Shown here: piece by piece, positions 17,674 through 25,284 of the stretch | How positions within the stretch are numbered: the stretch's first letter is position 1 | Layout: each line of letters starts with the position of its first letter | Origin: Oryzomonas sp. | GTDB taxonomy: Bacteria; Desulfobacterota; Desulfuromonadia; Geobacterales; Pseudopelobacteraceae | Length of the DNA stretch: 64,000 nt | Assembly (NCBI GenBank): GCA_031292255.1 | Contig: JARLHN010000031.1 | Coordinates: 1-64,000 of the forward strand | Direction: 5' to 3' | The notes under the pieces: model-generated | What the model saw: only the letters and a program-made list of their open reading frames with translations | Told to the model about the DNA's origin: nothing | Databases searched by the model: none | Program-made: the position numbers and the translations under genes

Positions 17674-19564
17674 TCCACGTATTAGGATCTCCAGGCTGAT
17701 TATAGTTGGCTATGGCAAGATAGTTTATGATCAAGTTTTCCATAGTGGTATTAATATTATTAGAGGTGATAATGGTACTGGTAAATCTACAGTAATGGAC
17801 TTCATTTTTTATGTATTAGGTGGCGAGATAAAAGGCTGGACACGAGAAGCTGGTGGTTGCGACACCGTTTACTGTGAACTGTATCTTAATGATATCATTT
17901 ACACATTCATTCGTGACGTAGAGCATAAAGATAAAACAAAGATATCAATATATGAAGGACCATATAATAAGTGTAATGAGAATAAACATGCATGGCAGGT
18001 ATTCCCCTATTCAAGGAGTGAACATAAGAAAAGCTTTTCCCAGGCTATATTTGATATGCTTGGCATGCCCTATCATAAAACTGAAGATCAATCCAACCTA
18101 ACCATGCATCAAATATTGCGCCTAATATACCTTGACCAAATAACACCTCCTAATATGATATTTAGACAAGAAGAAATGTTTGACAGTGAGTCTACAAGAG
18201 TTGCTATTGGCGAATATCTTCTAGGGCTAGATAATCTTGTAGGACACAAGCTTAGGCAGGATCTATTACAGAAGAACAAGGACTTTGATCAAATTTATGG
18301 TGAGCTGAAAGCTTTATACAAGTTTTTAGGTGCACATAATGTCCTTTTAAATGTTAAATCAATCATAGATGAAATTGCTAAAGTTAACAGTTCCATCAGT
18401 CTTATGCGTGAACAGCTTGAAACGTTATACAAAATGAGAGAAAGTGAAGTTCTTAAGGAAGCGTTGCAAAAGGCAACATTGATTAGGGTGACAATTGAAG
18501 AAGATGCTAAAACACTCGTGTTGTTACAGGAAGAAAGACAGGAATGTGTTTCTGAGTTGATGGACATTGAAGCTTTTGTTGTGGCAATAGCAAATCGGTT
18601 AAAGTGCTTAGATGAATCTGAAACAGTTTACAAAACATTGGGAGGAGTATCATTCAAATATTGCCCAGCATGTATGTCTGCAATTGATGATGCAATTGAT
18701 GATGCAAGTGATAATGCATGTGCACTATGCAAAACTAAAAAAGATCACCCTGCAAAAAACCTTGGTTATCTTAAGATCCGTAGAGATCTCGAATTTCAGT
18801 TAGTTGAGTCAAATAAGGTTGCTGATACCATGAAGAAGAGGATGATAGAGACAAAGGCGGAGCTAATTCGGTTATCATCTGCTCTCGATTCAAATAAAGC
18901 TAAGTATAGAATGCTTACAAAAGGTGCGTCAATGTATGATGCACAAGCTTCAACTATTTTGGTTGACATAGGTTCCGCTGAAAAGACAATTGAAAATCTA
19001 AATGAGAAAATAAGCGTTGCTCAAGAGCTTGATGCTCTCAGTGCAACTAAGCAGAGCCTTCAAACGGAGATAAATAAACTGAAAGAACAACTATTGAGAC
19101 TTGTTGAAGTCAATGCTAATCGACGTAATCATGTTTTAAAAGAATTGACTGATGCAATGATGAATCTAATTAAATTAGATGACTTTGAACCAGAGTTCGT
19201 CAATTCAGAAGATTTTGAATTTGACTTTGGTAAGAATAAAACAGAAATAAATGGTAGGTCAAAATTCTCAGCAAGCTCAATGGTCTATCTTAAAAATACT
19301 TTCAGGCTTACAATATTGCTATCATCTCTTACTGATAAGTATATCAGATTCCCTAGGTTCTTGCTAATGGACAATATTGAGGATAAAGGTATGCAACCGG
19401 AAAGGAGCCAATCATTTCAGCATACCATCGTTGATTATTGTTCAGATGCTAAACACCCATATCAGATTATATTTACAACTAGTATGATCTCAGAAGAGCT
19501 TGAAGGAACTGATTATTGTGTTGGTCCTTTTTATAAGAAAGGTACACATACACTCACAATATAA
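17663..19564 (+). CDS. ABC-3C SMC/Rad50/RecN-like ATPase, island gene 6
   Basis: 633 residues. The Walker A motif is GDNGTGKST at residues 35-43 and Walker B is FLLMDNIEDKG with Asp near 570 and Glu near 573; the DNIEDKGM string is characteristic of this ATPase group. Long coiled-coil arms span about 200-330 and 365-500. They meet at a four-cysteine zinc site, C334-x2-C337 and C353-x2-C356, a Rad50-like hinge. The protein probably senses or acts on nucleic acid ends and drives the two small partners. It closes a six-gene coupled cassette of low GC content, flanked by IS4-type scars, which speaks for recent transfer. Antiviral defence is inferred from the family, not shown. Confidence 0.85.
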   Translation: MIYNPRIRISRLIIVGYGKIVYDQVFHSGINIIRGDNGTGKSTVMDFIFYVLGGEIKGWTREAGGCDTVYCELYLNDIIYTFIRDVEHKDKTKISIYEGPYNKCNENKHAWQVFPYSRSEHKKSFSQAIFDMLGMPYHKTEDQSNLTMHQILRLIYLDQITPPNMIFRQEEMFDSESTRVAIGEYLLGLDNLVGHKLRQDLLQKNKDFDQIYGELKALYKFLGAHNVLLNVKSIIDEIAKVNSSISLMREQLETLYKMRESEVLKEALQKATLIRVTIEEDAKTLVLLQEERQECVSELMDIEAFVVAIANRLKCLDESETVYKTLGGVSFKYCPACMSAIDDAIDDASDNACALCKTKKDHPAKNLGYLKIRRDLEFQLVESNKVADTMKKRMIETKAELIRLSSALDSNKAKYRMLTKGASMYDAQASTILVDIGSAEKTIENLNEKISVAQELDALSATKQSLQTEINKLKEQLLRLVEVNANRRNHVLKELTDAMMNLIKLDDFEPEFVNSEDFEFDFGKNKTEINGRSKFSASSMVYLKNTFRLTILLSSLTDKYIRFPRFLLMDNIEDKGMQPERSQSFQHTIVDYCSDAKHPYQIIFTTSMISEELEGTDYCVGPFYKKGTHTLTI

Positions 19565-19598
19565 AACACCAAATATAATTAAAAGAGGTCCTACTTGT

Positions 19599-19763
19599 AT
19601 GAAAAAAACAAGACCACACCATTTTATAACACTACCAGATGATTTTGATGTTGATGTGCCATCAGAGTCCATTCCGTTAGAGAAACATTTTAACATGAGA
19701 CCATCAGGAATATATATTGGCCTGGGGGACGTTGTTATATTGGCCTGGGGGACGTTGTTAATT
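19599..19763 (+). pseudogene. Truncated start of an unknown island gene
   Basis: Beginning 35 bases after the ATPase stop, an ATG frame reads MKKTRPHHFITLPDDFDVDV, then PSESIPLEKHFNMRPSGIYIG, before running into a repeated 24-base segment (GGCCTGGGGGACGTTGTTAT occurs at 19719-19738 and again at 19743-19762, diverging at the last bases). The composition matches the island up to about 19718 and changes sharply there. I read it as a seventh island gene cut short by the rearrangement that made the tandem duplication. The protein family is not recognised. Confidence 0.45.
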
Positions 19764-20006
19764 TTGCAAACTATCTTTTCGAGGCTGTGTCGGCTAATTT
19801 TGGTATGAAGCATGATTAGATGGACAATTCGGCAAAGTTTACAAACTGAACCACTGCTTCTTAAATAAATGTCTCGTGTCAAGGGTGCGCAAGTGTGTTC
19901 AGAAGATCGATGATGAGATAGCGTTTCGATCCCCACTGAATCGTGTCACCCGCTAGCCACATGGCAACCGGTAAGGGCCGAATCCGTTGGTCAAATCAGT
20001 TTGGCA

Positions 20007-20026
20007 GTAAATACAAATGTATTTAC
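20007..20026. promoter_or_regulatory. Duplicated BrnA-type operator palindrome (orphan copy)
   Basis: GTAAATACAAATGTATTTAC: perfect 9-base arms GTAAATACA and TGTATTTAC around AA, 11 bases before the truncated brnT start. It is the upstream twin of the copy at 20342. Confidence 0.6.
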
Positions 20027-20037
20027 AATGAGGCTAT

Positions 20038-20079
20038 ATGAAATATGAGTGGGATGAAGCCAAAAACGCTCGGGACCTC
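20038..20079 (+). pseudogene. Truncated duplicate of the brnT start
   Basis: ATG followed by codons for KYEWDEAKNA, then divergence at the duplication join. It differs from the intact copy at one base in this stretch (Asp for Asn at codon 5). It cannot make a toxin, but it retains promoter and operator, so it may titrate the antitoxin repressor or drive readthrough into the intact module. Confidence 0.65.
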
Positions 20080-20341
20080 CTGGGGGACGTTGTTAATTTT
20101 GCAAACTATCTTTTCGAGGCTGTGTCGGCTAATTTTGGTATGAAGCATGATTAGATGGACAATTCGGCAAAGTTTACAAACTGAACCACTGCTTCTTAAA
20201 TAAATATCTCGTGTCAAGGGTGCGCAAGTGTGTTCAGAAGATCAATGATGAGATAGCGTTTCGATCTCCACTGAATCATGTCACCCGCTAGCCACATGGC
20301 AACCGGTGAGGGACAAATCCGTTGGTCAAATCAGTTTGACA

Positions 20342-20361
20342 GTAAATACAAATGTATTTAC
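20342..20361. promoter_or_regulatory. Probable brnTA operator
   Basis: The same perfect 9-2-9 palindrome as at 20007, ending 11 bases before the brnT ATG. BrnA-type antitoxins autorepress from a site in the promoter, so this is the natural candidate; binding itself is inferred. Confidence 0.6.
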
Positions 20362-20372
20362 AATGAGGCTAT

Positions 20373-20651
20373 ATGAAATATGAGTGGAATGAAGCCAAAA
20401 ACGCTCTAAATGTCGAAAATCACGGTTTTGACTTCAATGATGCTCATGAGTTGTTTGAAGGCAATAGGCTGATAATCCCTGATGATAGGAGAGATTACGG
20501 CGAGAAGCGGTTTATCACTATTGGCCATATCAATGACCGTCTGATGGTCTTGCTCTATACCCAAAGGACACCGGAAACCATAAGGATAATTTCTCTACGA
20601 AAGGCAAACAGCCGTGAAAAAGCAAGATTTGAAAAAACAATCAAAAACTGA
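20373..20651 (+). CDS. brnT: BrnT-family ribonuclease toxin
   Basis: 92 residues, the family length. The BrnT core is evident: EWNEAKNALNVENHGFDFNDA at the N-terminus (family WDxxKxxxNxxKHGxxF, here with Asn-His), then RRDYGEKRFITIGHINDRLMVLLYTQR and a C-terminal TIRIISLRKANSREKARFE with the basic residues of the RelE-like fold. BrnT cleaves RNA and is neutralised by BrnA. Its gene overlaps the antitoxin gene by 38 bases. The toxin lies at the right edge of the AT-rich island and may help stabilise it. Confidence 0.9.
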   Translation: MKYEWNEAKNALNVENHGFDFNDAHELFEGNRLIIPDDRRDYGEKRFITIGHINDRLMVLLYTQRTPETIRIISLRKANSREKARFEKTIKN

Positions 20652-20904
20652 TTGGGCACGGATTGACGCCATGGCGGACGAGGATATTGACTACACCGAC
20701 ATCCCGGAGATAAGCGAAGATCTTTTTGAACAGGCTACCATCGTTCCCGCCAAACAGCTTATAACGATCCGGCTCGATGCCGATATAGTGGCATGGCTTA
20801 AGAGAAACGGGAGAGGGTATCAGACCCGCACCAACAAGATTCTTCGCGCCGTCATGGAGTCACAAGAGAAGCCGACTAGGAAAAGAGCCGGTAAGGCAGC
20901 ATGA
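20614..20904 (+). CDS. brnA: BrnA-family antitoxin
   Basis: 96 residues, starting at a GTG inside the end of brnT. The N-terminus has the family phrase SKTDWARIDAMADEDIDYTDIPE; the C-terminal half (ITIRLDADIVAWLKRNGRGYQTRTNKILRAVME) is the ribbon-helix-helix DNA-binding domain with the conserved LDADIVAWLK strand and helix. BrnA binds BrnT and, with it, represses the operon at the upstream palindrome. The order toxin first, antitoxin second is usual for this family. Confidence 0.9.
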   Translation: MKKQDLKKQSKTDWARIDAMADEDIDYTDIPEISEDLFEQATIVPAKQLITIRLDADIVAWLKRNGRGYQTRTNKILRAVMESQEKPTRKRAGKAA

Positions 20905-20930
20905 TTTCACCCTATTCCGGCGGATGTAAC

Positions 20931-21761
20931 TCATTTCGCTATCTCCACGAACACGGCCAAGCTCCGTTCAACCTCCACCATTGTATCCACGCCAATGCTC
21001 CCGAATGCAGAGCCGGGCAGGTGTTCTTGGCTTCCTGGAAAGTGTCGTTCAATCAGGACCGCTTTGGGTAGCGGTAGCGCTGCTGAACGGATTTCAAACG
21101 CCAGTGCCGCGCAGTAATTGAGCGGTACGTCCATATCCATGACGCGCCAGTTGCATTCGGTTGAGGGATGAGAGTTGAAGGTTGAGATCGTTGACGCTGC
21201 GGTAAGCAAGGGGACGCTGAAGCTGCCGCCGGGTAGTGAAAACCCCCTGCCGCATGCTTTCAGACAGGCTTCCTTACAGACCCAAAAGCGGTAGAAGGCT
21301 TCCACCTGCCGCGAAGCAGGCAGGGCAAGCAGTTCTTCTTGTTCCTGCCGGGAGAACGCCAATCGCGCCATATCATGAATGGCCTTGCCCGGGTCGATCC
21401 TTTCGATATCCACACCGACCTCGACACCGGTGCTAACCGCCAGAACCATCATCTCGTCCGCGTGCGACAGGTTGAAGCGAAGGTCCGCCGCGCCATCCGC
21501 CAAAAACGGCTTGCCGTGTTCTCCCGTGGCAAGCGTCACGTCCGCGGGATCGATGCCAAGATACCCCCCCAGTATGTCACGCAGCATTCCCCGTCCGGCA
21601 ATAAAGCGGTTTCTCGTTTGGGCGCTTTTCAGCCGTCCTGCCCGGTCAGCCTCGTTTTTCGAGAGCAGATGCTCAAAACGGGTCAACTCCGATGTTTCTT
21701 GCGGCAGGGTCAAACAGTACAGGTGTATTTCGCCGTCAAGCGGCCGGGGGGAGGGGTTCAT
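20931..21761 (-). CDS. Sfp-type 4'-phosphopantetheinyl transferase
   Basis: Transfers phosphopantetheine from CoA to the serine of carrier proteins. 276 residues, Sfp/EntD size. The signature motifs are GVDIERIDPGK (near residue 115) and FYRFWVCKEACLKACGRGF (near 155-173), with LRFNLSHADEMMVLAVS ahead. It is the last gene of the lipid operon, overlapping oleD by four bases, so it most likely primes the four ACPs of the PfaA-type synthase, playing the part of PfaE in Shewanella-type clusters. Confidence 0.92.
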   Translation of the reverse strand: MNPSPRPLDGEIHLYCLTLPQETSELTRFEHLLSKNEADRAGRLKSAQTRNRFIAGRGMLRDILGGYLGIDPADVTLATGEHGKPFLADGAADLRFNLSHADEMMVLAVSTGVEVGVDIERIDPGKAIHDMARLAFSRQEQEELLALPASRQVEAFYRFWVCKEACLKACGRGFSLPGGSFSVPLLTAASTISTFNSHPSTECNWRVMDMDVPLNYCAALAFEIRSAALPLPKAVLIERHFPGSQEHLPGSAFGSIGVDTMVEVERSLAVFVEIAK

Positions 21762-22753
21762 GCGGGATGAGCTTGCAGCGACTGGCGCAGCCGCCGCAAT
21801 CCCTCATCGATGGAAATCTCGGGGGTGTAGCCGAAGTCGCGGCGGGCGGCGCTGATGTCGAACCAGTGGGCAGAGGCAAGTTCGTGGGCGACAAAACGGG
21901 TCATGGGCGGTTCGCCGGATAACCTGAGGCAGCTCCACAGACCTTCGCAGATGCAGCCGATGGCGAAAGCGAGTTTCGGCGGAATGCTGCGGGTAACCGG
22001 AGGAACCGAGGCCGCGTCGAGGATGCGGTTGACCATATCCCAGAGCGGCAGCGGCTCGTTATTGCTGATGAAATAGCAGTTGCCCGCGACGCTGCCGCCG
22101 GGGGAAAGCATGTCTGCGGCTTGGAGGTGGGCACGGGCGGCGTTGTCCACATACACGGTATCCACCATGTTGGGGCGGGTGCCGATCCGGCGCAGTTTGC
22201 CGGCACGCCCCTTGGCAATGATGCGCGGAACCAGGTGATTGTCGCCCGGCCCCCAGATCAGGTGGGGACGCAGGGCCGTTACCGCCAGTTCCGGAGAGTT
22301 GGCTGCCAGTACCATTTGTTCGGCCAGGGCCTTGGTTGCCGGGTAGTATGCTTCATAGGAATCAGGGTAGGGGAGCGACTCGTTGCCGCCTTCCACATCG
22401 CTGCCGTCGAAGACGACACTGGGCGAGCTGGTGTAAACCAGCTTGCCGGTGCCGTTTTTCAGGCAGGCGGCTATCACATGCTTGGTGCCGGCCACGTTGG
22501 CCTGGTAGAAATCATGGTAACGCCCCCAGATACCGGCCTTGGCGGCGACATGAAACACCAGGTCGCAGCCCTTGACCGCCGTGGCTACCGCATCCGCATC
22601 CTCCAGCATGCCGCTTGCCTGCTCCACGCCGAGCGATGCCAGGGCCGGATAGACACCGCGCGAGAAGCTGCGCACCTCATCGCCCCGTTCGCGCAGCATC
22701 CGGACGATCGCACCGCCGAGAAAACCGCCCCCTCCGGTTACCAGCACCTTCAT
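21758..22753 (-). CDS. oleD: OleD-type NAD(P)H-dependent beta-ketoacid reductase
   Basis: 331-residue extended SDR. The Rossmann motif TGGGGFLGGA lies at residues 6-15, and the catalytic segment is YTSSPSVVFDG with YYPATKALAEQ (YxxxK). OleD reduces the 2-alkyl-3-ketoacid formed by OleA to the hydroxy acid. Family identity would be uncertain alone (3-beta-hydroxysteroid dehydrogenase relatives look similar), but it follows oleA, oleB and oleC in one operon with four-base overlaps on both sides. Confidence 0.9.
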   Translation of the reverse strand: MKVLVTGGGGFLGGAIVRMLRERGDEVRSFSRGVYPALASLGVEQASGMLEDADAVATAVKGCDLVFHVAAKAGIWGRYHDFYQANVAGTKHVIAACLKNGTGKLVYTSSPSVVFDGSDVEGGNESLPYPDSYEAYYPATKALAEQMVLAANSPELAVTALRPHLIWGPGDNHLVPRIIAKGRAGKLRRIGTRPNMVDTVYVDNAARAHLQAADMLSPGGSVAGNCYFISNNEPLPLWDMVNRILDAASVPPVTRSIPPKLAFAIGCICEGLWSCLRLSGEPPMTRFVAHELASAHWFDISAARRDFGYTPEISIDEGLRRLRQSLQAHPA

Positions 22754-24387
22754 GACCGTGCCTTCTCTGCCCAGACCGCCAGTTTTTCACGGAATATCTT
22801 GGCATTGTGACGGATATCGACCGGAAAAGCGGGATGGAAGAGAATCGTGCGAATGTTGTGCGTGTGGGGATAGAGGCTGCCGAGTTCGAGAAGTGCCGTG
22901 CGGATTCGCTCTTGTTCCGGTTTTCCGGCCTTCTTTTCCAGTTCCACGCAGAGCACCGGCTGTTGGCTGCCCGGCATGCCCACGCCCACCAGCGCGGTAC
23001 GGAAGACCGCCGGATGGGTGTTGAATACGCCCTCCACCGAAACGGTAAAAAGAGTCTCCCGCGAGGTTACCACGCGGTGGGATTTGCGTCCGCAGAACCA
23101 GATGCGGCCGCTGTTGTCCCGGTAGCCGACATCGCCCATGCGGTGCCAGACGCCGCCGTCGGCATCGGGTATTTTTGCCAGCCTGGTGGCGTCGGGCCGG
23201 TTCAGGTAGGCGCGGCTGACCTGCGGCCCGCGCACGGCGATCTCGCCGACTTCCAGGGGGGGAAGCGCCATTGTGTCGTTCCATGCGGCTATAGGGGCGT
23301 CGCTGATCGGAATAATGGCGAGGGAGATGCTCTCTACCGGCCGGCCGACACAGACACCATGCCCTTTGCCAGCCATGGCCCCGGTTTCGGCCAGGACTTC
23401 GCGGCTGCCGATGGAGCAGACCGGCAACGCCTCGGTGGCGCCGTAGGGGGTGAAAATTTCGGCATCGTCGGGGAGCATTGCGGCAAAACGTTCCAGTACA
23501 GCGGCCGGGACGGGAGCACCGGCGGAAATGACCCGTTTGATATGGGGAAACTGGCTGCCGTGGGACTCGCCGAAACGGCCGACCCGATTCAACAGGGCCG
23601 GGGAGCCGAACATGGTCGTGGCGGAATATTCGGTTGCCGGACCCAGGATCTTGCGGGGATCGACCGATCCGGGGCGGGTGAAATCCATCTGCGGGATCAG
23701 GGCCGTCATGCCGAGGGCCGGTGCAAACAGGGCGAAGAGCGGAAAGGTCGGAAGATCGACCTCGCCGGGGCGGAAATCGTACATTTCCCGCAGGGTCTCG
23801 ACCTGGGCCGCGAACGTTCCATGGGTATAGACGGCACCCTTGGGGGCGCCGGTGCTGCCGCTGGTGAACAAGATGGCGGCCACATCGTCACGGCAGGTGT
23901 TCGCCGCAACAAACGGTGCCGGTTGGGCACAGCCGCGCAGTTCGTCGAGTGGGACGCCGCCCCAGAAGGAACTGCCCCCCACGACGACGGTGCTGCGGAT
24001 ACTGGCGCGTCCCCAGCCCAAAAGCCGCCGGGCCACATGCGCCTTGGGAATGCCGAAGAAGGCTTCCGGTTCCGCCTCGGCAAGACACCCCTTCATGTTC
24101 CGCGCCCCGATGCCCGGATCTATGAACACCGGTACGGACCCGGCCTTGAACAGGGCAAAGGTAATGGCAAACAGCTCGGGAGAGGGCGGGACCAACAGCG
24201 CAACCCTGGTGCCGCGGTCAATGCCGATCCGCCCCAGCCCGTCCGCAATACGGTCGCTGTCCCGATCCAGTTCACGAAAAGTCAGGGAACGCTTTTCCTG
24301 CGGAAAGATGATGGCCGGCGTATCCGGCTGTAACCGGGCCATTTCGGTCAAGGGGCGGGCAATGTTGACGATCTCAGTCGCGGCCAT
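22750..24387 (-). CDS. oleC: OleC-type beta-lactone synthetase (AMP-dependent synthetase family)
   Basis: 545 residues of the ANL adenylating superfamily. The P-loop AAILFTSGSTGAPKGAVYTH lies near residue 170-190, followed by FTPYGATEALPV and the GDVGYRDNSGRIWFCGRKSH hinge motif. OleC converts the 2-alkyl-3-hydroxy acid to a cis-beta-lactone using ATP. It lies four bases after the oleB stop, with oleD overlapping its end. In some actinobacteria oleB and oleC are fused; here they are separate, as in Xanthomonas and Shewanella. Confidence 0.92.
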   Translation of the reverse strand: MAATEIVNIARPLTEMARLQPDTPAIIFPQEKRSLTFRELDRDSDRIADGLGRIGIDRGTRVALLVPPSPELFAITFALFKAGSVPVFIDPGIGARNMKGCLAEAEPEAFFGIPKAHVARRLLGWGRASIRSTVVVGGSSFWGGVPLDELRGCAQPAPFVAANTCRDDVAAILFTSGSTGAPKGAVYTHGTFAAQVETLREMYDFRPGEVDLPTFPLFALFAPALGMTALIPQMDFTRPGSVDPRKILGPATEYSATTMFGSPALLNRVGRFGESHGSQFPHIKRVISAGAPVPAAVLERFAAMLPDDAEIFTPYGATEALPVCSIGSREVLAETGAMAGKGHGVCVGRPVESISLAIIPISDAPIAAWNDTMALPPLEVGEIAVRGPQVSRAYLNRPDATRLAKIPDADGGVWHRMGDVGYRDNSGRIWFCGRKSHRVVTSRETLFTVSVEGVFNTHPAVFRTALVGVGMPGSQQPVLCVELEKKAGKPEQERIRTALLELGSLYPHTHNIRTILFHPAFPVDIRHNAKIFREKLAVWAEKARS

Positions 24388-24390
24388 TTT

Positions 24391-25284
24391 TTACGGCTCC
24401 GTCCGGTCGAGAAACCCGGAGATCAGCGGAACGACTTCTTCTTTGGCGTCCTCAAGGATATAGTGGCCGCAATCCGGGTAACCGTGAACTTCGGCATCGG
24501 GAAAACGTTGTCGCCATTCGGCCAGAAAGTGCCGGTCGAACACGAAATCCCGCTCGCCCCAGCAGATCAGCATCGGCAGGGTGCTGAACCGCCCGATTCC
24601 GTCGGAAACGGTGCTGACCAGATCATAGCCCCGGTCAGAGGGAAACAGCGGAATATCCTGCACGAACCGGAGCGTGGCAATGCGGTTGCGCCATGAATCG
24701 TACGGGAGCCGGTAGAGGGCGCGGAGTGCCGGGGACATGGGATTACGCTTGCACCCCACACGGGCGGCACCGGCGCTAAAAGCGTTGAAGCCGCGCACCA
24801 GCAGCGTGCCGAGCACCGTATCACGGCAGATGAGCAGGCTGAGCGGGAACGGTTTGCAGCCCGGCAGGTGGAATGCACCGGTATTGAGTATCACCAGGCG
24901 CGCAATGCGCTCGGGATGGCGTACGGCATAGGCCATCCCGATCATCCCGCCCCAGTCGTGAACAACGAGGGTGATATTCTCCATGACCCCGAGAGTGTCG
25001 AGCAGTCGTTCCAGATCGGCGACGCGGCGGGAGAGCGTGTACTCATAGCGGTCATCGCCCGGCTTGTCGGACAGGCCGCAGCCGATATGATCGGGCACAA
25101 TGCAGCGATACCGGTCCCGCAGCGCCAGCACCAGATTGCGGTAATAGAACGACCAGGAGGGGTTGCCATGCACCATCACCACCGGCGCGCCGGTCCCCTC
25201 GTCGAGGTAATGATACCCCAGGCCGTCAAGATCCAGGCGTTTTCCGTCAAAGGGATATTCTTTGTTTAGTGCGCTTTCTACCAT
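24391..25284 (-). CDS. oleB: OleB-type beta-lactone decarboxylase (alpha/beta hydrolase)
   Basis: 297 residues, close to haloalkane dehalogenases. The oxyanion region is VHGNPSWSFYYRN, the nucleophile is Asp110 in VVHDWGGMIG (Asp, not Ser, as in OleB and dehalogenases), and the catalytic His lies in DCGHYILEDAKEE near residue 277. OleB removes CO2 from the beta-lactone to yield the cis-olefin. It overlaps the oleA end by seven bases. Without the neighbours it would be called haloalkane dehalogenase-like. Confidence 0.92.
   Translation of the reverse strand: MVESALNKEYPFDGKRLDLDGLGYHYLDEGTGAPVVMVHGNPSWSFYYRNLVLALRDRYRCIVPDHIGCGLSDKPGDDRYEYTLSRRVADLERLLDTLGVMENITLVVHDWGGMIGMAYAVRHPERIARLVILNTGAFHLPGCKPFPLSLLICRDTVLGTLLVRGFNAFSAGAARVGCKRNPMSPALRALYRLPYDSWRNRIATLRFVQDIPLFPSDRGYDLVSTVSDGIGRFSTLPMLICWGERDFVFDRHFLAEWRQRFPDAEVHGYPDCGHYILEDAKEEVVPLISGFLDRTEP

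Larger units (their letters stand above)
19745..20405. repeat. Tandem duplication, 335-bp period, carrying the brnT promoter and 5' end
   Basis: 19745-20070 and 20080-20405 are about 97% alike, in the same orientation, with nine unrelated bases (CGGGACCTC) at the join. Each unit contains an IS4-type scar, the palindrome GTAAATACAAATGTATTTAC and the first 11 codons of brnT. Only the second copy continues into an intact gene. Substitutions scattered through the copies show that the event is not brand new. Confidence 0.88.

Noticed and set aside
19490-20217. Minus-strand frames crossing the tandem duplication, with TRDIYLRSSGSVCKLC in both
   Set aside because: The two are similar only because the DNA is duplicated; the shared part is an out-of-frame reading of the IS4-type scar.
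22807-24333. Long open frame of about 508 codons on the plus strand opposite oleC
   Set aside because: It mirrors a clear OleC gene in a GC-rich region; the translation is rich in Gly, Arg, His and Asp with no family pattern, as expected of an antisense shadow.
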